DNA of 17,777 bases from SVQP01 sp045606685 (GTDB taxonomy: Bacteria; Bacillota; Clostridia; Oscillospirales; CAG-272), in NCBI GenBank assembly GCA_045606685.1, contig JAZUSJ010000105.1:1-17777 (forward strand), in the 5' to 3' direction. Every line of letters begins with the position of its first letter. Positions within the stretch are counted from its first letter, which is position 1. The notes under the pieces are model-generated. The model made no database searches. It was not told the DNA's origin and saw only the letters and a list, made by a program, of their open reading frames with translations. Both the position numbers and the translations under genes were made by a program. Positions 1 to 7,762 of the stretch are shown piece after piece.

Positions 1-2
1 CC

Positions 3-395
3 ACCTATGACGGCATACAGGATATGATCGCAAGGCTGAAAGGGAAGTACCCCATGGCGGTCAATTCCAACAAGCAGGATGAATTTGTCAAGTCGCTGGT
101 CGCGCAGCTGTTTGCGCCCGATACGTTCGTGGCGGCAGAGGGCTTTCGCACTGACCGCGCTGCCAAGCCCGATCCCGCAGTGCCGCTGCAGTTAGCCGCG
201 CTGATGGGCGCACAGCCGCATGAGTGCGCTTATATCGGCGACAGCGACGTGGACGTCAAAACCGCCAAAAACGCAGGCATGCACGCCATCGACGTTTGCT
301 GGGGCTACCGCCCCGAGGCGGTGCTGTACGACATGGGCGCGGAGATTGTGGCGCACAGCCCCGAAGAGTTGATAAAAATAATAGAGAATACCTGA
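3..395 (+). CDS. HAD-superfamily phosphatase, 3' part (phosphoglycolate phosphatase-like)
   Basis: The reading frame is open from base 3 and the start lies outside the window, so the N-terminal nucleophile motif (DxD) is not visible. What remains covers the later HAD motifs: a motif II-like strand (AVNSNK, where the family has a Ser/Thr at the strand end), the motif III lysine in AKPDP, and motif IV, GDSDVDVKTAKNAG, whose acidic residues bind the catalytic magnesium. This arrangement matches the Gph/PGP branch of HAD hydrolases, cytoplasmic enzymes that remove phosphate from small metabolites such as 2-phosphoglycolate. The exact substrate cannot be read from this part. The methionine at 24 is internal to the fold and is not the start. 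A terminator follows directly, so this is the last gene of its transcript. Confidence 0.85.
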   Translation, partial: TYDGIQDMIARLKGKYPMAVNSNKQDEFVKSLVAQLFAPDTFVAAEGFRTDRAAKPDPAVPLQLAALMGAQPHECAYIGDSDVDVKTAKNAGMHAIDVCWGYRPEAVLYDMGAEIVAHSPEELIKIIENT

Positions 396-403
396 CAACT
401 TTG

Positions 404-446
404 GCAAAGACGGCAGTCCTGAAACGGCTGCTGTCTTTGCTTTGCT
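404..446 (+). terminator. Intrinsic terminator after the HAD phosphatase
   Basis: A 13-bp stem pairs 404-416 with 428-440 (GCAAAGACGGCAG against CTGCTGTCTTTGC, one G-U pair) around an 11-nt loop. The downstream T-run is short and interrupted (CTTTGCTTTGC), so termination may be partial. Confidence 0.65.
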
Positions 447-548
447 AAATGCCTATCATTCTCACGAAAAATTACGCTTTGTAATGTCGTATATTTTCGT
501 TGTTTTCACCAAAAGTGAAAAAACAAAGATATATTATTGAAAAAAGTG

Positions 549-577
549 TAGACTTTTGTCGCGAAATATGGTATGAT
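549..577 (+). promoter_or_regulatory. Sigma-A type promoter of the RDD gene
   Basis: TAGACT (549-554) and TATGAT (572-577) are separated by 17 bp. A TG at 569-570, one base before the hexamer, makes this an extended -10 promoter. Predicted transcription start is near 584, leaving a leader of about 65 nt before the ATG at 650. Confidence 0.6.
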
Positions 578-649
578 ATTGTAGTATGGGTCTGTGTGGC
601 TATTTGCGCCCACAGAAAGAAACAGAATTCAGAAAGGATGGTACGCCGT

Positions 650-1438
650 ATGATTTACGATCTGCAAAAAGCAAGCCTTTGGAAAAGAATATCGGCGTTT
701 CTTTTTGACATTATCATATTTGTGATCCTGGCTGTCGGTATTGCGGCTTTGATGTCCTTTGCGTTGGATTACGATCGGCACATGGACTTTATTGAGGAGA
801 GAAAGAACGCGCACGTAGCAGCGTGCGAGGATGAATACGAAAAATTACACGGGACGCGATGTGAGCTGGATCTCAGTATTGCTTATGAGGAAATGTCCGA
901 GGAGCAAAAGGAGATCTACGACATGGTGGATACGGCGCTCTCCAAGGATCAGGATCTGGCTATTACCTATATGATGCTGCTCAACTTCACACTGATCATG
1001 ATCTTGGTTGCGGTGCTTGTGTCTTATGCAATTTTGGAATTTGTCATTCCCATGATATTCAAAAACGGGCAAACGCTTGGAAAAAAGATGTTCGGCCTTG
1101 GTGTGATGCGCACAAATTCGGTCAAAGTCACGCCTGTAGCCCTTTTTATCCGCGTGCTGTTTGGCAAATGCACGATCGAAACGCTGCTGCCGCTGTTCCT
1201 GACGGTCATGATGTTCTTTGGCATCATCGGTATCGTCGGCCCCATCGTGATGCTCGGCCTTGTGATTCTGGAGATCGTGTGTATGTGTGCAACGCGCACC
1301 AATTCCACCATTCACGACCTGATCTCGGATACCGTGGTGGTCGATCTGACCACGCAGATGATCTTTGAGAACGAGCAGGCACTCATTGATTATAAGAAGA
1401 GAATTCACGAGCAAGAGGTGGCAAACGCGCCCTATTGA
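650..1438 (+). CDS. RDD-family membrane protein
   Basis: The product is 262 residues. The RDD signature is visible: KRISAFLFD at the start of the first membrane helix (Arg near residue 13, Asp near 20), then NGQTLGKKMFGLGVMR after the second hydrophobic segment, and TNSTIHDLISDTVVVD near the C terminus. Three hydrophobic segments are evident, at roughly 10-36, 105-135 and 170-205. Between the first two lies an acidic helical stretch of about 65 residues (HMDFIEERKNAHV to TALSKDQD), longer than in many small RDD proteins. RDD proteins are integral membrane proteins of generally unclear role, and some have been linked to ion transport. The start at 650 is chosen because AGAAAGG (631-637) sits 12 nt upstream. 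The in-frame ATG at 638 touches that site, and the frame's further 5' extension runs through the promoter. No clear terminator separates it from the ABC genes. Confidence 0.85.
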   Translation: MIYDLQKASLWKRISAFLFDIIIFVILAVGIAALMSFALDYDRHMDFIEERKNAHVAACEDEYEKLHGTRCELDLSIAYEEMSEEQKEIYDMVDTALSKDQDLAITYMMLLNFTLIMILVAVLVSYAILEFVIPMIFKNGQTLGKKMFGLGVMRTNSVKVTPVALFIRVLFGKCTIETLLPLFLTVMMFFGIIGIVGPIVMLGLVILEIVCMCATRTNSTIHDLISDTVVVDLTTQMIFENEQALIDYKKRIHEQEVANAPY

Positions 1439-1470
1439 TTTTGGTTTGCAATTATTTGTATAGCAAATAA
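1435..1470 (+). promoter_or_regulatory. Possible promoter with overlapping palindrome before the ABC operon
   Basis: TTGATT (1435-1440) and TATAGC (1459-1464) are 18 bp apart, a weak sigma-A match. A 7-bp inverted repeat, TTATTTG (1452-1458) and CAAATAA (1464-1470) with a 5-nt centre, overlaps the candidate -10 as an operator would. The 66-nt gap to the ABC ATPase gene is AT-rich and may instead simply be read through from the RDD gene. Confidence 0.3.
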
Positions 1471-1504
1471 AAAAGTATATAAACACAAATGGAGGTTAGA
1501 TGAA

Positions 1505-2599
1505 ATGAAAGTTGAATTACGAAATCTAACGAAGATCTTCCCCAGCCGAAACAAAAAGGCAGGGGGCGAGGTGGTCGCCGTAAACGACTTTACCTTTACC
1601 ATTCCCGATGGTAAGCTCGTAGGCCTTCTCGGTCCTTCCGGTTGTGGAAAGAGTACCACTCTTTACATGATCAGCGGTCTGCAGAAGCCCTCCTCGGGAC
1701 AGATCTTCTTTGGTGAAGAGGATGTAACTACACTTTCCCCCGAAAACCGCGGCGTAGGACTTGTGTTCCAGAACTATGCGCTGTACCCCCACATGACGGT
1801 CAAGCAGAACATCCTGTTCCCCCTGCAGAACCTGAAGGGCAAGGACAAGATGACCAAGGAAGAGATGCTGGAGCGTGCTTACCAGGCTGCAAAGCTGGTA
1901 CAGATCGAGGATCTGATGGACCGTAAGCCCAGCGAAATGTCGGGCGGTCAGCAGCAGAGAGTTGCGATTGCAAGAGCACTGGTCAAGATGCCCCGCGTGC
2001 TGCTTTTGGACGAGCCGCTTTCCAACCTGGATGCAAGACTGCGTCTGCAGACCAGAGAAGAGATCCGCCGCATCCAGAAGGAGACCGGTATTACCACCGT
2101 ATTCGTTACGCACGACCAGGAGGAGGCAATGTCCATCTCCGATATGATCGTGGTGATGAAGCTGGGTGTCGTGCAGCAGATCGGCGCACCTCAGGAGGTC
2201 TATGACAATCCTGCAAACCTGTTTGTTGCAAAGTTCCTGGGTACGCCCCCCATCAACGTTTTCAAGGGCAGGGTTGCCGGCGGCAAGCTGTATCTGGGTG
2301 AAAACGCTGTGCTGAACGTCAGCGGTGTTGAGGATCGCGACGTATTCGTGGGCATTCGTCCCGAGGGCTTCAATCTGGATCCCAACGGTCCTTTCGTATG
2401 CGACCTCAAGAACGTTGAGGTCATGGGCCGTGACATGAGCGTTGTTTGCGAGCATCCCGCATCTGCAAATCCGTTGGTTCGTGCCATCATCAACTCCGAC
2501 AACAAGGTCGACCTTTCTTGCGCAAAGGTATCTTATTCGCTCAAGCCTCATAAGGTGTTCCTGTTTGACGCAGAGACCGAGAACAGAATTCATTTCTGA
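1505..2599 (+). CDS. ABC importer ATPase, MalK/UgpC/MsmX type
   Basis: This 364-residue cytoplasmic ATPase powers the importer encoded by the following three genes. All motifs are present: Walker A GPSGCGKST (43-51), Q-loop Gln89 in VFQNYALYPHMTV, signature MSGGQ (145-149), Walker B LLLDE (166-170), D-loop SNLD (173-176) and switch His203 in VFVTHD. The segment from about residue 245 (GTPPINVF onward) matches the OB/TOBE regulatory domain that defines the CUT1 subfamily, which serves oligosaccharide and glycerol-phosphate importers. Length is normal for MalK/UgpC. The start is set by GGAGG at 1491-1495, nine bases before the ATG. In many Firmicutes such an ATPase serves several importers; here it is encoded in the same block as its permeases, so a dedicated role is likely. 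The transported substrate cannot be deduced from this subunit. Confidence 0.95.
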   Translation: MKVELRNLTKIFPSRNKKAGGEVVAVNDFTFTIPDGKLVGLLGPSGCGKSTTLYMISGLQKPSSGQIFFGEEDVTTLSPENRGVGLVFQNYALYPHMTVKQNILFPLQNLKGKDKMTKEEMLERAYQAAKLVQIEDLMDRKPSEMSGGQQQRVAIARALVKMPRVLLLDEPLSNLDARLRLQTREEIRRIQKETGITTVFVTHDQEEAMSISDMIVVMKLGVVQQIGAPQEVYDNPANLFVAKFLGTPPINVFKGRVAGGKLYLGENAVLNVSGVEDRDVFVGIRPEGFNLDPNGPFVCDLKNVEVMGRDMSVVCEHPASANPLVRAIINSDNKVDLSCAKVSYSLKPHKVFLFDAETENRIHF

Positions 2600-2609
2600 G
2601 GAGGGTATC

Positions 2610-3689
2610 ATGGTTGACAGTAAACAACAATGGAAAGCGTGGCTGTATCTGCTTCCCGCGATCATTCTGTTGCTGATCTTCACCGCGTGGCCCATCGTCA
2701 ATACCCTGCGTATGGCATTTACGGTCCGTTGGGATCCGGAGCTGCCCGTAGAGTATGAGATCGTAGAAGAAAAAACTACGATCATGGATGAAAACGGCGA
2801 CTGGATTGAGGTCATCCACGAAAAGGAAGTCCCGGTAAGATGGGGCGGTTATACCACCTATAAGATCTCGGAGAGCATCAGCGGCGATTACGATTATGAA
2901 TTCGGTCTTGCAAACTTCAAGGCTGTTATCAATTACGATGGCTTCTGGCTGATCATGCAAAACACGGTGCTGCTTTGCGTGCTGACCGTGCCGCTCTCTA
3001 CGTTCCTGGCGCTGCTGATCGCGGTATGCTTGAACGCGATCAAGCCCCTGCGCCGCCTGTTGCAAACCATTTTCTTCTTGCCGTACGTGACCAACTCGAT
3101 CGCGATCGGTATGGTATTTGCAGCAATGTTCAATATCGTCGGTGTCAACACCTCCGATATCGCAGCCAGCACCTCGATCGGTATTATCAATACCGTAATC
3201 GGCTGGTTTGGCATGGATCCTATCAACTGGATCAACCAGGGCTCGACTTACTGGGCCAACATGCTGGTTATGATCATTTATATTGTCTGGAACGCGCTGC
3301 CTTTCAAGATCCTGATCCTGCTTGGCGGTCTGCAGAGCGTCAACAAACAGTATTACGATGCAGCAAAGGTTGACTCGACGCCCAAGTGGAGAGTCTTTAC
3401 CCGTATCACCGTGCCGCTGCTCTCTCCCATGATCGCATACGTCGTGATCACGGGCTTTATCGGCGGATTCAAGGAATATACCAGCATCGTCGGTATCTTC
3501 GGTGAAGCCATGCAGCCTCCCGGAGCGGCGGTGGGTACACCGAGACTTCAGACCATGGTCGGCTTTATTTACGATAACCTCGGCAACGCAGAGGGTATTG
3601 CATCTGCAGCCGCATTGCTCTTGTTCTTACTGATCTTCGCGGTGACGCTTGTCAACCTTGCGGTCAGCAAGAAGAAGACGCACTATTAA
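2610..3689 (+). CDS. ABC importer permease, MalF/UgpA type
   Basis: The product is 359 residues. Residues 11-33 (LYLLPAIILLLIFTAWPIVN) form the first membrane helix. A hydrophilic, charged stretch follows, roughly 35-105, with many acidic residues (VEYEIVEEKTTIMDENGDWIEV). It should lie outside the membrane and resembles a short version of the extracytoplasmic insert of MalF. Further hydrophobic segments follow from about 112. The cytoplasmic coupling (EAA) loop is DAAKVDSTPKWRVFTRITVP starting at residue 250; a Ser replaces the usual Gly after the Asp. The start at 2610 is preferred over more upstream in-frame ATGs, which lie inside the ATPase gene. AGGAGGG (2599-2605) overlaps the ATPase stop codon and sits four bases before this ATG, implying translational coupling. 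It pairs with the next gene to form the membrane channel. Confidence 0.92.
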   Translation: MVDSKQQWKAWLYLLPAIILLLIFTAWPIVNTLRMAFTVRWDPELPVEYEIVEEKTTIMDENGDWIEVIHEKEVPVRWGGYTTYKISESISGDYDYEFGLANFKAVINYDGFWLIMQNTVLLCVLTVPLSTFLALLIAVCLNAIKPLRRLLQTIFFLPYVTNSIAIGMVFAAMFNIVGVNTSDIAASTSIGIINTVIGWFGMDPINWINQGSTYWANMLVMIIYIVWNALPFKILILLGGLQSVNKQYYDAAKVDSTPKWRVFTRITVPLLSPMIAYVVITGFIGGFKEYTSIVGIFGEAMQPPGAAVGTPRLQTMVGFIYDNLGNAEGIASAAALLLFLLIFAVTLVNLAVSKKKTHY

Positions 3690-3704
3690 AAAGGAGGTGC
3701 TCAC

Positions 3705-4613
3705 ATGGCAAAACAAATGAAAGTCTTGTCCGAAAAGGACCTCCAACAGGTCACGACACAGCAGAAGATCATGAAGGTCATCTCTCAGATCGCGCTGTAT
3801 ACCTTCCTGATCATCATGGCGATCATCGTCATCTTCCCGTTCTATTGGATGATCATCTCCTCGCTTAAGTCGCTGGCAGAGTACAAGCTCTCTGTGCCGA
3901 CGCTGTTTCCCAAGGAGATCATCTGGAGCAACTATCTGAAGGCATTTGAGGAAGCGTCGTTGCTCAATCTGTTCAAGAATACCGTCATCGTCGGTGTCGT
4001 ATCTACCATCCTGTCGCTGATCATTACCATCATCACGGCGTTTGCATTTGCACGTCTGGAGTTCAAGGGCAAGAATGCGCTGTTTGCAGCGCTGCTTGGT
4101 ACCATGATGATCCCCGGTGAGCTTTTCACCATTACCAACTACATCACGGTCGACAGATTCGACTGGGTAAACAATGATCACTGGTTGGCAGGATATTCGG
4201 TGCTGATCGTTCCGTTCCTTGTCAGTATCTTCTATATCTACCTGCTCAAGCAGAACTTCATGCAGATCCCCAACGAGCTGTACTTGGCAGCAAAGGTGGA
4301 CGGCACGAGCGACTTCAAGTACCTGTGCAAGGTCATGATCCCGCTCTCCATGCCCACGCTGATCTCCATCACCATTCTGAAAATGATGGGTGCATGGAAC
4401 TCCTACGTATGGCCCAGACTGGTTGCCCACAAGGACTTCTGGCTGATCACCAACGGTCTGCGCTCCGCGTTTACGGATGCAGGCTCGGGCGAGGCGGATA
4501 TCCCCGTGCAGATGGCTGCGGTCACCGTGGTATCCATTCCCTTGTTCTTGGTATTCATCTTCCTTCGTAAGTACATTATGAAGGGCGTTTCCAGGAGCGG
4601 TATCAAGGGTTAA
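3705..4613 (+). CDS. ABC importer permease, MalG/UgpE type
   Basis: The product is 302 residues, a normal length for the MalG/UgpE partner of a CUT1 importer. The N terminus is a charged cytoplasmic tail of about 30 residues. A strong helix follows (YTFLIIMAIIVIFPFYWMII), then four or five more hydrophobic stretches. The coupling loop is canonical: LAAKVDGTSDFKYLCKVMIP beginning at residue 194, with the Gly kept, unlike in the first permease. A strong AAGGAGGTG site (3691-3699) sits just upstream, and only 15 nt separate this gene from the previous stop. A 64-nt gap follows before the binding-protein gene. Confidence 0.92.
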   Translation: MAKQMKVLSEKDLQQVTTQQKIMKVISQIALYTFLIIMAIIVIFPFYWMIISSLKSLAEYKLSVPTLFPKEIIWSNYLKAFEEASLLNLFKNTVIVGVVSTILSLIITIITAFAFARLEFKGKNALFAALLGTMMIPGELFTITNYITVDRFDWVNNDHWLAGYSVLIVPFLVSIFYIYLLKQNFMQIPNELYLAAKVDGTSDFKYLCKVMIPLSMPTLISITILKMMGAWNSYVWPRLVAHKDFWLITNGLRSAFTDAGSGEADIPVQMAAVTVVSIPLFLVFIFLRKYIMKGVSRSGIKG

Positions 4614-4620
4614 TTCAAGA

Positions 4621-4659
4621 TTTATTGACAATAAAGTCTATAAATAAAAAAGATATAAA
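4621..4659 (+). promoter_or_regulatory. AT-rich palindrome and possible internal promoter before the binding-protein gene
   Basis: The 64-nt gap holds a perfect TTGACA (4625-4630) embedded in a small palindrome, TTTATT-GAC-AATAAA (4621-4635). No good -10 lies at the normal distance: AAAGAT (4649-4654) is 18 bp away and weak, and TATAAA (4654-4659) is 23 bp away. It may be an internal promoter, an operator, or an mRNA stability element that raises binding-protein expression over the permeases. I cannot separate these. Confidence 0.3.
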
Positions 4660-4677
4660 AACGAAAGGAAACAAACC

Positions 4678-6186
4678 ATGAAAAGAATTCTTGCACTCGC
4701 TCTGATGCTGGTTATGTGTCTGAGCACGTTTGCACTCGTTGGCTGTGATGGCGGCGGTCATGAAACCTCCACCGTTCCTCCCGCACAGTCCGATGCAGAG
4801 ACCAAGCCCGAGGGTGAAACCGGCGGTGCTGACACCGAGAACAACGGTGCTACTCAGCCCAAGCCTCTGGAGTACGACGTTATCGCTTATGACGGTAGCG
4901 AAGTGACCATCACCTTCTCCCACACCATGAACGCAACCTACCAGGGCGTTCTGGATCAGTACATTGCAAAGTTCAATGAAATGTACCCCAACATTCACGT
5001 TGAACATGCACAGGTTGGCGGCTACGACGAGGTTCGTGACCAGATCAAGACCGAGCTGACCGCTGGCAACCAGCCCAACATCGCTTACTGCTATCCCGAC
5101 CACGTTGCACTTTACAACGTAGCAAAGGCAGTCGTTCCGCTCAACAGCTTCATAGGCAGCACCATTGAGATCACCGACGCGCTTGGCAACAAGACCGTTC
5201 TCGGTCTGACCGCTGATCAGATCGCTGACTTCGTTCCCGGCTTCTACGCTGAGGGCGCAGTATTTGACAACGCAGGCACCATGTACACCCTGCCCATGTC
5301 CAAGTCCACCGAGGTTCTGTACTACAACAAGACCTTCTTTGATGCAAACGGCCTGACCGTTCCTACCACCTGGAAGGAGATGGAGGAGCTTTGCAAGAAG
5401 ATCCTTGAGATCGATCCCGACTGCATCCCTCTGGGCTATGACTCCGAGGCTAACTGGTTCATCACCATGACCGAGCAGTACGGCTCTCCCTACACCTCCA
5501 CCGAGAGAGGTAACAACTATCTGTTTGACCATCCTCAGAACAAGGTATTCGTTAAGATGTTCAGAGGCTGGTACGAAAAGGGCTATCTGACCACCCAGGA
5601 ACTGTACGGCGGTTACACCTCCGGTCTGTTCACCGAGCTGGTTGATAAGAACAGCTACATGTCCATCGGCTCCACCGGCGGCTCCATCCACCAGCGTCCC
5701 GAAGCAACCGACACCGGTTATGCATTCGAGGTCGGTATTGCTCCCATTCCTCAGATCAATCCCGAGAACCCCAAGGCAATCTCTCAGGGTCCCTCTCTGT
5801 GCATCTTTGAGAGCGACAACAAGCAGGAGGTCATTGCTTCCTGGCTGTTCGTCAAGTTCCTGACCACCAACCCCGAGTTCCAGGCTGCATTCTCCATGAC
5901 CTCCGGTTATATGCCTGTTATCCAGAGCGTTGACCAGGTTCCCGCATACAAGAACTTCCTTGACAACGCTGACGGCGGCGACCACATCCAGGCACTGGCT
6001 GTTAAGGTTGGCAGAGAGATGTCCAATGCTTACTTCGTATCCCCCGCATTCAACGGCTCTTCCGTAGCACGTGACAAGGTTGGCGTACTGATGCAGTACT
6101 GCTTCACCACCAAGGCTGACGACGTTGACGCTATGATCGACAAGGCGTTTGCCGATGCCGTTACCGAGTGCAAGAACGCTCAGTAA
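4678..6186 (+). CDS. ABC importer solute-binding lipoprotein (family 1, UgpB/MalE-like)
   Basis: The 502-residue product starts with a lipoprotein signal peptide, MKRILALALMLVMCLSTFALVGC, with the lipidated Cys at 23. An acidic Thr/Ser/Gly-rich tether follows to about residue 60, so the protein should be anchored on the outer face of the membrane. The rest is a type 1 periplasmic-binding fold: the first strand VTITFSHTMNATYQGVLDQ, then YIAKFNEMYPNIHVE, and the family hallmark VLYYNKTFFDANGLTVPTTW near 213-233. The importer genes directly upstream supply the channel and ATPase. Family 1 proteins bind oligosaccharides, glycerol-3-phosphate and related solutes; the ligand here cannot be assigned. 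GAAAGGA lies just upstream of the ATG. Downstream are two more lipoproteins of the same tether style, one of them a nuclease, which suggests a non-standard substrate. Confidence 0.92.
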   Translation: MKRILALALMLVMCLSTFALVGCDGGGHETSTVPPAQSDAETKPEGETGGADTENNGATQPKPLEYDVIAYDGSEVTITFSHTMNATYQGVLDQYIAKFNEMYPNIHVEHAQVGGYDEVRDQIKTELTAGNQPNIAYCYPDHVALYNVAKAVVPLNSFIGSTIEITDALGNKTVLGLTADQIADFVPGFYAEGAVFDNAGTMYTLPMSKSTEVLYYNKTFFDANGLTVPTTWKEMEELCKKILEIDPDCIPLGYDSEANWFITMTEQYGSPYTSTERGNNYLFDHPQNKVFVKMFRGWYEKGYLTTQELYGGYTSGLFTELVDKNSYMSIGSTGGSIHQRPEATDTGYAFEVGIAPIPQINPENPKAISQGPSLCIFESDNKQEVIASWLFVKFLTTNPEFQAAFSMTSGYMPVIQSVDQVPAYKNFLDNADGGDHIQALAVKVGREMSNAYFVSPAFNGSSVARDKVGVLMQYCFTTKADDVDAMIDKAFADAVTECKNAQ

Positions 6187-6225
6187 TCAAGAGCATAATC
6201 CAAATTTGATTAAGTAGGTAAAACG

Positions 6226-7689
6226 ATGAAGATTTTTACCAAATTATTGATCGTTTTGCTCGCTCTTGGCATGATTGCAGGCTGCTTTGCGGCCTGCAAT
6301 ACCGAGGGCAGCACGACCGAGGACTCGACCGCTGCCGACAGCACCGCTGAAAGCACGGATGAGAGCCTCGATACTACCGACACCTCCGAAGCAACGACCG
6401 TTCCCGAGTCCGAGCCTGAGTTTGTTGACTTTGCTTCTCAGCTCAAGTTTGACAAGAACTCCGGCAGACTGAACGTTGAGGTAACCGTACACGCGTTTAT
6501 CGACGGTGATACCACTCACTTCAACGTCCCCACAAGCGTTGTGCCTACGGGTATTCTGAAGGCAAGATACCTCGGTATCAATACGCCCGAATCCACGGGT
6601 ATCATCGAGCCTTGGGGTAAAAAGGCTTCTAATTACACCAAGGAGACGCTTTCCAAGGCAACCTCCATTTACATCGAATCCGATAACGCAAGCTGGAATG
6701 CAGATTCCACGGGCGGCAGATATCTGGTTTGGGTTTGGTACAAGACCGATGAAATGACCGAGTACCGTAACCTCAACCTTGAAATTCTGCAGCAGGGACT
6801 TGCGTTCGGCTCTAACGCAGCCGACAATGCGTATTCCGAGTACACCATGGGTGCGCTCAACCAGGCTAAGCAGTTCAAAATGTACGTGTTCTCCAAGGAT
6901 AAGGACCCCGATTTCTACTATGGCGGTGCGCAGAACGTAACGCTCAAGGAGCTCAAGCTCAACTATGAGCCCTATAAGGATCAGCTGGTTCGTTTTGAGG
7001 CAGTTGTGGTCAAGAGAAGCGGTGCGACCGTATATCTTGAGGAATACGATGCAGAGACTGATATGTACTACGGCATGCAGGTATTCTGCGGCTACAATAC
7101 CCCCGGTAACGTCATGCAGGCGCTGAGCATCGGCAACCGCGTGATGATGGTGGGATCGCTGCAGTATTACGAGCTGGGCGGTACATGGCAGATCTCCAAC
7201 ATCAAGTACAGCGTGGATATGATGGATCCCGAAGGAGCGCTCTCCAAGGACGGTATCCACAAGATCAGCGACGGCTTCAGCCCCAGCTACAGTGAGGTCA
7301 GCGCAAGCGATATCGTAAACGGTAAGCTGACGCTGGACGTCATCACGCAGGATGCAGAGGGCAACGAGATCGCAACTCCCAAGGAGTTCAAGTACGGTGA
7401 GCTGGCACATTACAGCACCGTGACGGTCAAGAACCTGACTGTTGAGAGCGTTTATACCACGACCAACGAAACCAGCGATGATAAGGGCGCTATGTCCATT
7501 ACCTGTAAGGCAGAGGACGGCACCACCATCGTTGTCAGAACTGAGGTGCTGCTCGATGCGGAAGGCAATCCGGTAACAGATGCAGCGTTCCCGGTCGGCA
7601 CCAACATCACCGTGAAGGGAATTATCGATTCCTATAACGGTGCATATCAGGTAAGAGTCTTCTCGATCAACGACGTGACTTTTAACTGA
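6226..7689 (+). CDS. Surface lipoprotein nuclease: SNase (thermonuclease) domain plus OB-like domains
   Basis: The 487-residue product has a lipoprotein signal peptide with two possible lipoboxes (IAGC, Cys20, or FAAC, Cys24). A Ser/Thr/Asp/Glu tether follows to about residue 65. Residues 85-230 match the staphylococcal nuclease fold: HAFIDGDT (Asp93 and Asp95, metal site), KARYLGINTPES (Arg114 and Glu122, the catalytic Arg and Glu) and GGRYLVWVW (Arg165, the second catalytic Arg). The metal-site Asp of the classical DTPE motif is Asn119 here (NTPE). Two OB-like beta domains follow: about 240-345 (VRFEAVVVKRSGATVYLEE to WQISNIKY) and about 390-487 (STVTVKNLTVESVY to VTVKG-like end). SNase enzymes cut DNA and RNA with calcium. 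SNase-plus-OB architecture also occurs in the Bacillus subtilis wall nuclease YhcR. It lies 39 nt after the binding-protein gene with a modest AGGTA site, so it is probably co-transcribed with the importer. Confidence 0.87.
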   Translation: MKIFTKLLIVLLALGMIAGCFAACNTEGSTTEDSTAADSTAESTDESLDTTDTSEATTVPESEPEFVDFASQLKFDKNSGRLNVEVTVHAFIDGDTTHFNVPTSVVPTGILKARYLGINTPESTGIIEPWGKKASNYTKETLSKATSIYIESDNASWNADSTGGRYLVWVWYKTDEMTEYRNLNLEILQQGLAFGSNAADNAYSEYTMGALNQAKQFKMYVFSKDKDPDFYYGGAQNVTLKELKLNYEPYKDQLVRFEAVVVKRSGATVYLEEYDAETDMYYGMQVFCGYNTPGNVMQALSIGNRVMMVGSLQYYELGGTWQISNIKYSVDMMDPEGALSKDGIHKISDGFSPSYSEVSASDIVNGKLTLDVITQDAEGNEIATPKEFKYGELAHYSTVTVKNLTVESVYTTTNETSDDKGAMSITCKAEDGTTIVVRTEVLLDAEGNPVTDAAFPVGTNITVKGIIDSYNGAYQVRVFSINDVTFN

Positions 7690-7706
7690 TCCCCGATTTG
7701 TTTTCC

Positions 7707-7721
7707 TGCCGCGCGGCGGCA
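7707..7721 (+). other. GC-rich hairpin between the nuclease and OB-repeat lipoprotein genes
   Basis: TGCCGC-GCG-GCGGCA forms a 6-bp stem flanked by TTTT (7701-7704) and AAAA (7721-7724), which could extend it imperfectly. There is no T-run on the plus strand, so it is not a standard terminator. It could tune expression or mRNA stability between the two genes. Confidence 0.35.
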
Positions 7722-7762
7722 AAACCAACATTGATATTTTGTGACAAAGAAAAGGAGCTATC

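Noticed and set aside
500..649. 50-codon N-terminal extension of the RDD protein
   Set aside because: It would place the promoter (549-577) inside the coding region and has no ribosome binding site. The RDD signature begins just after the ATG at 650.
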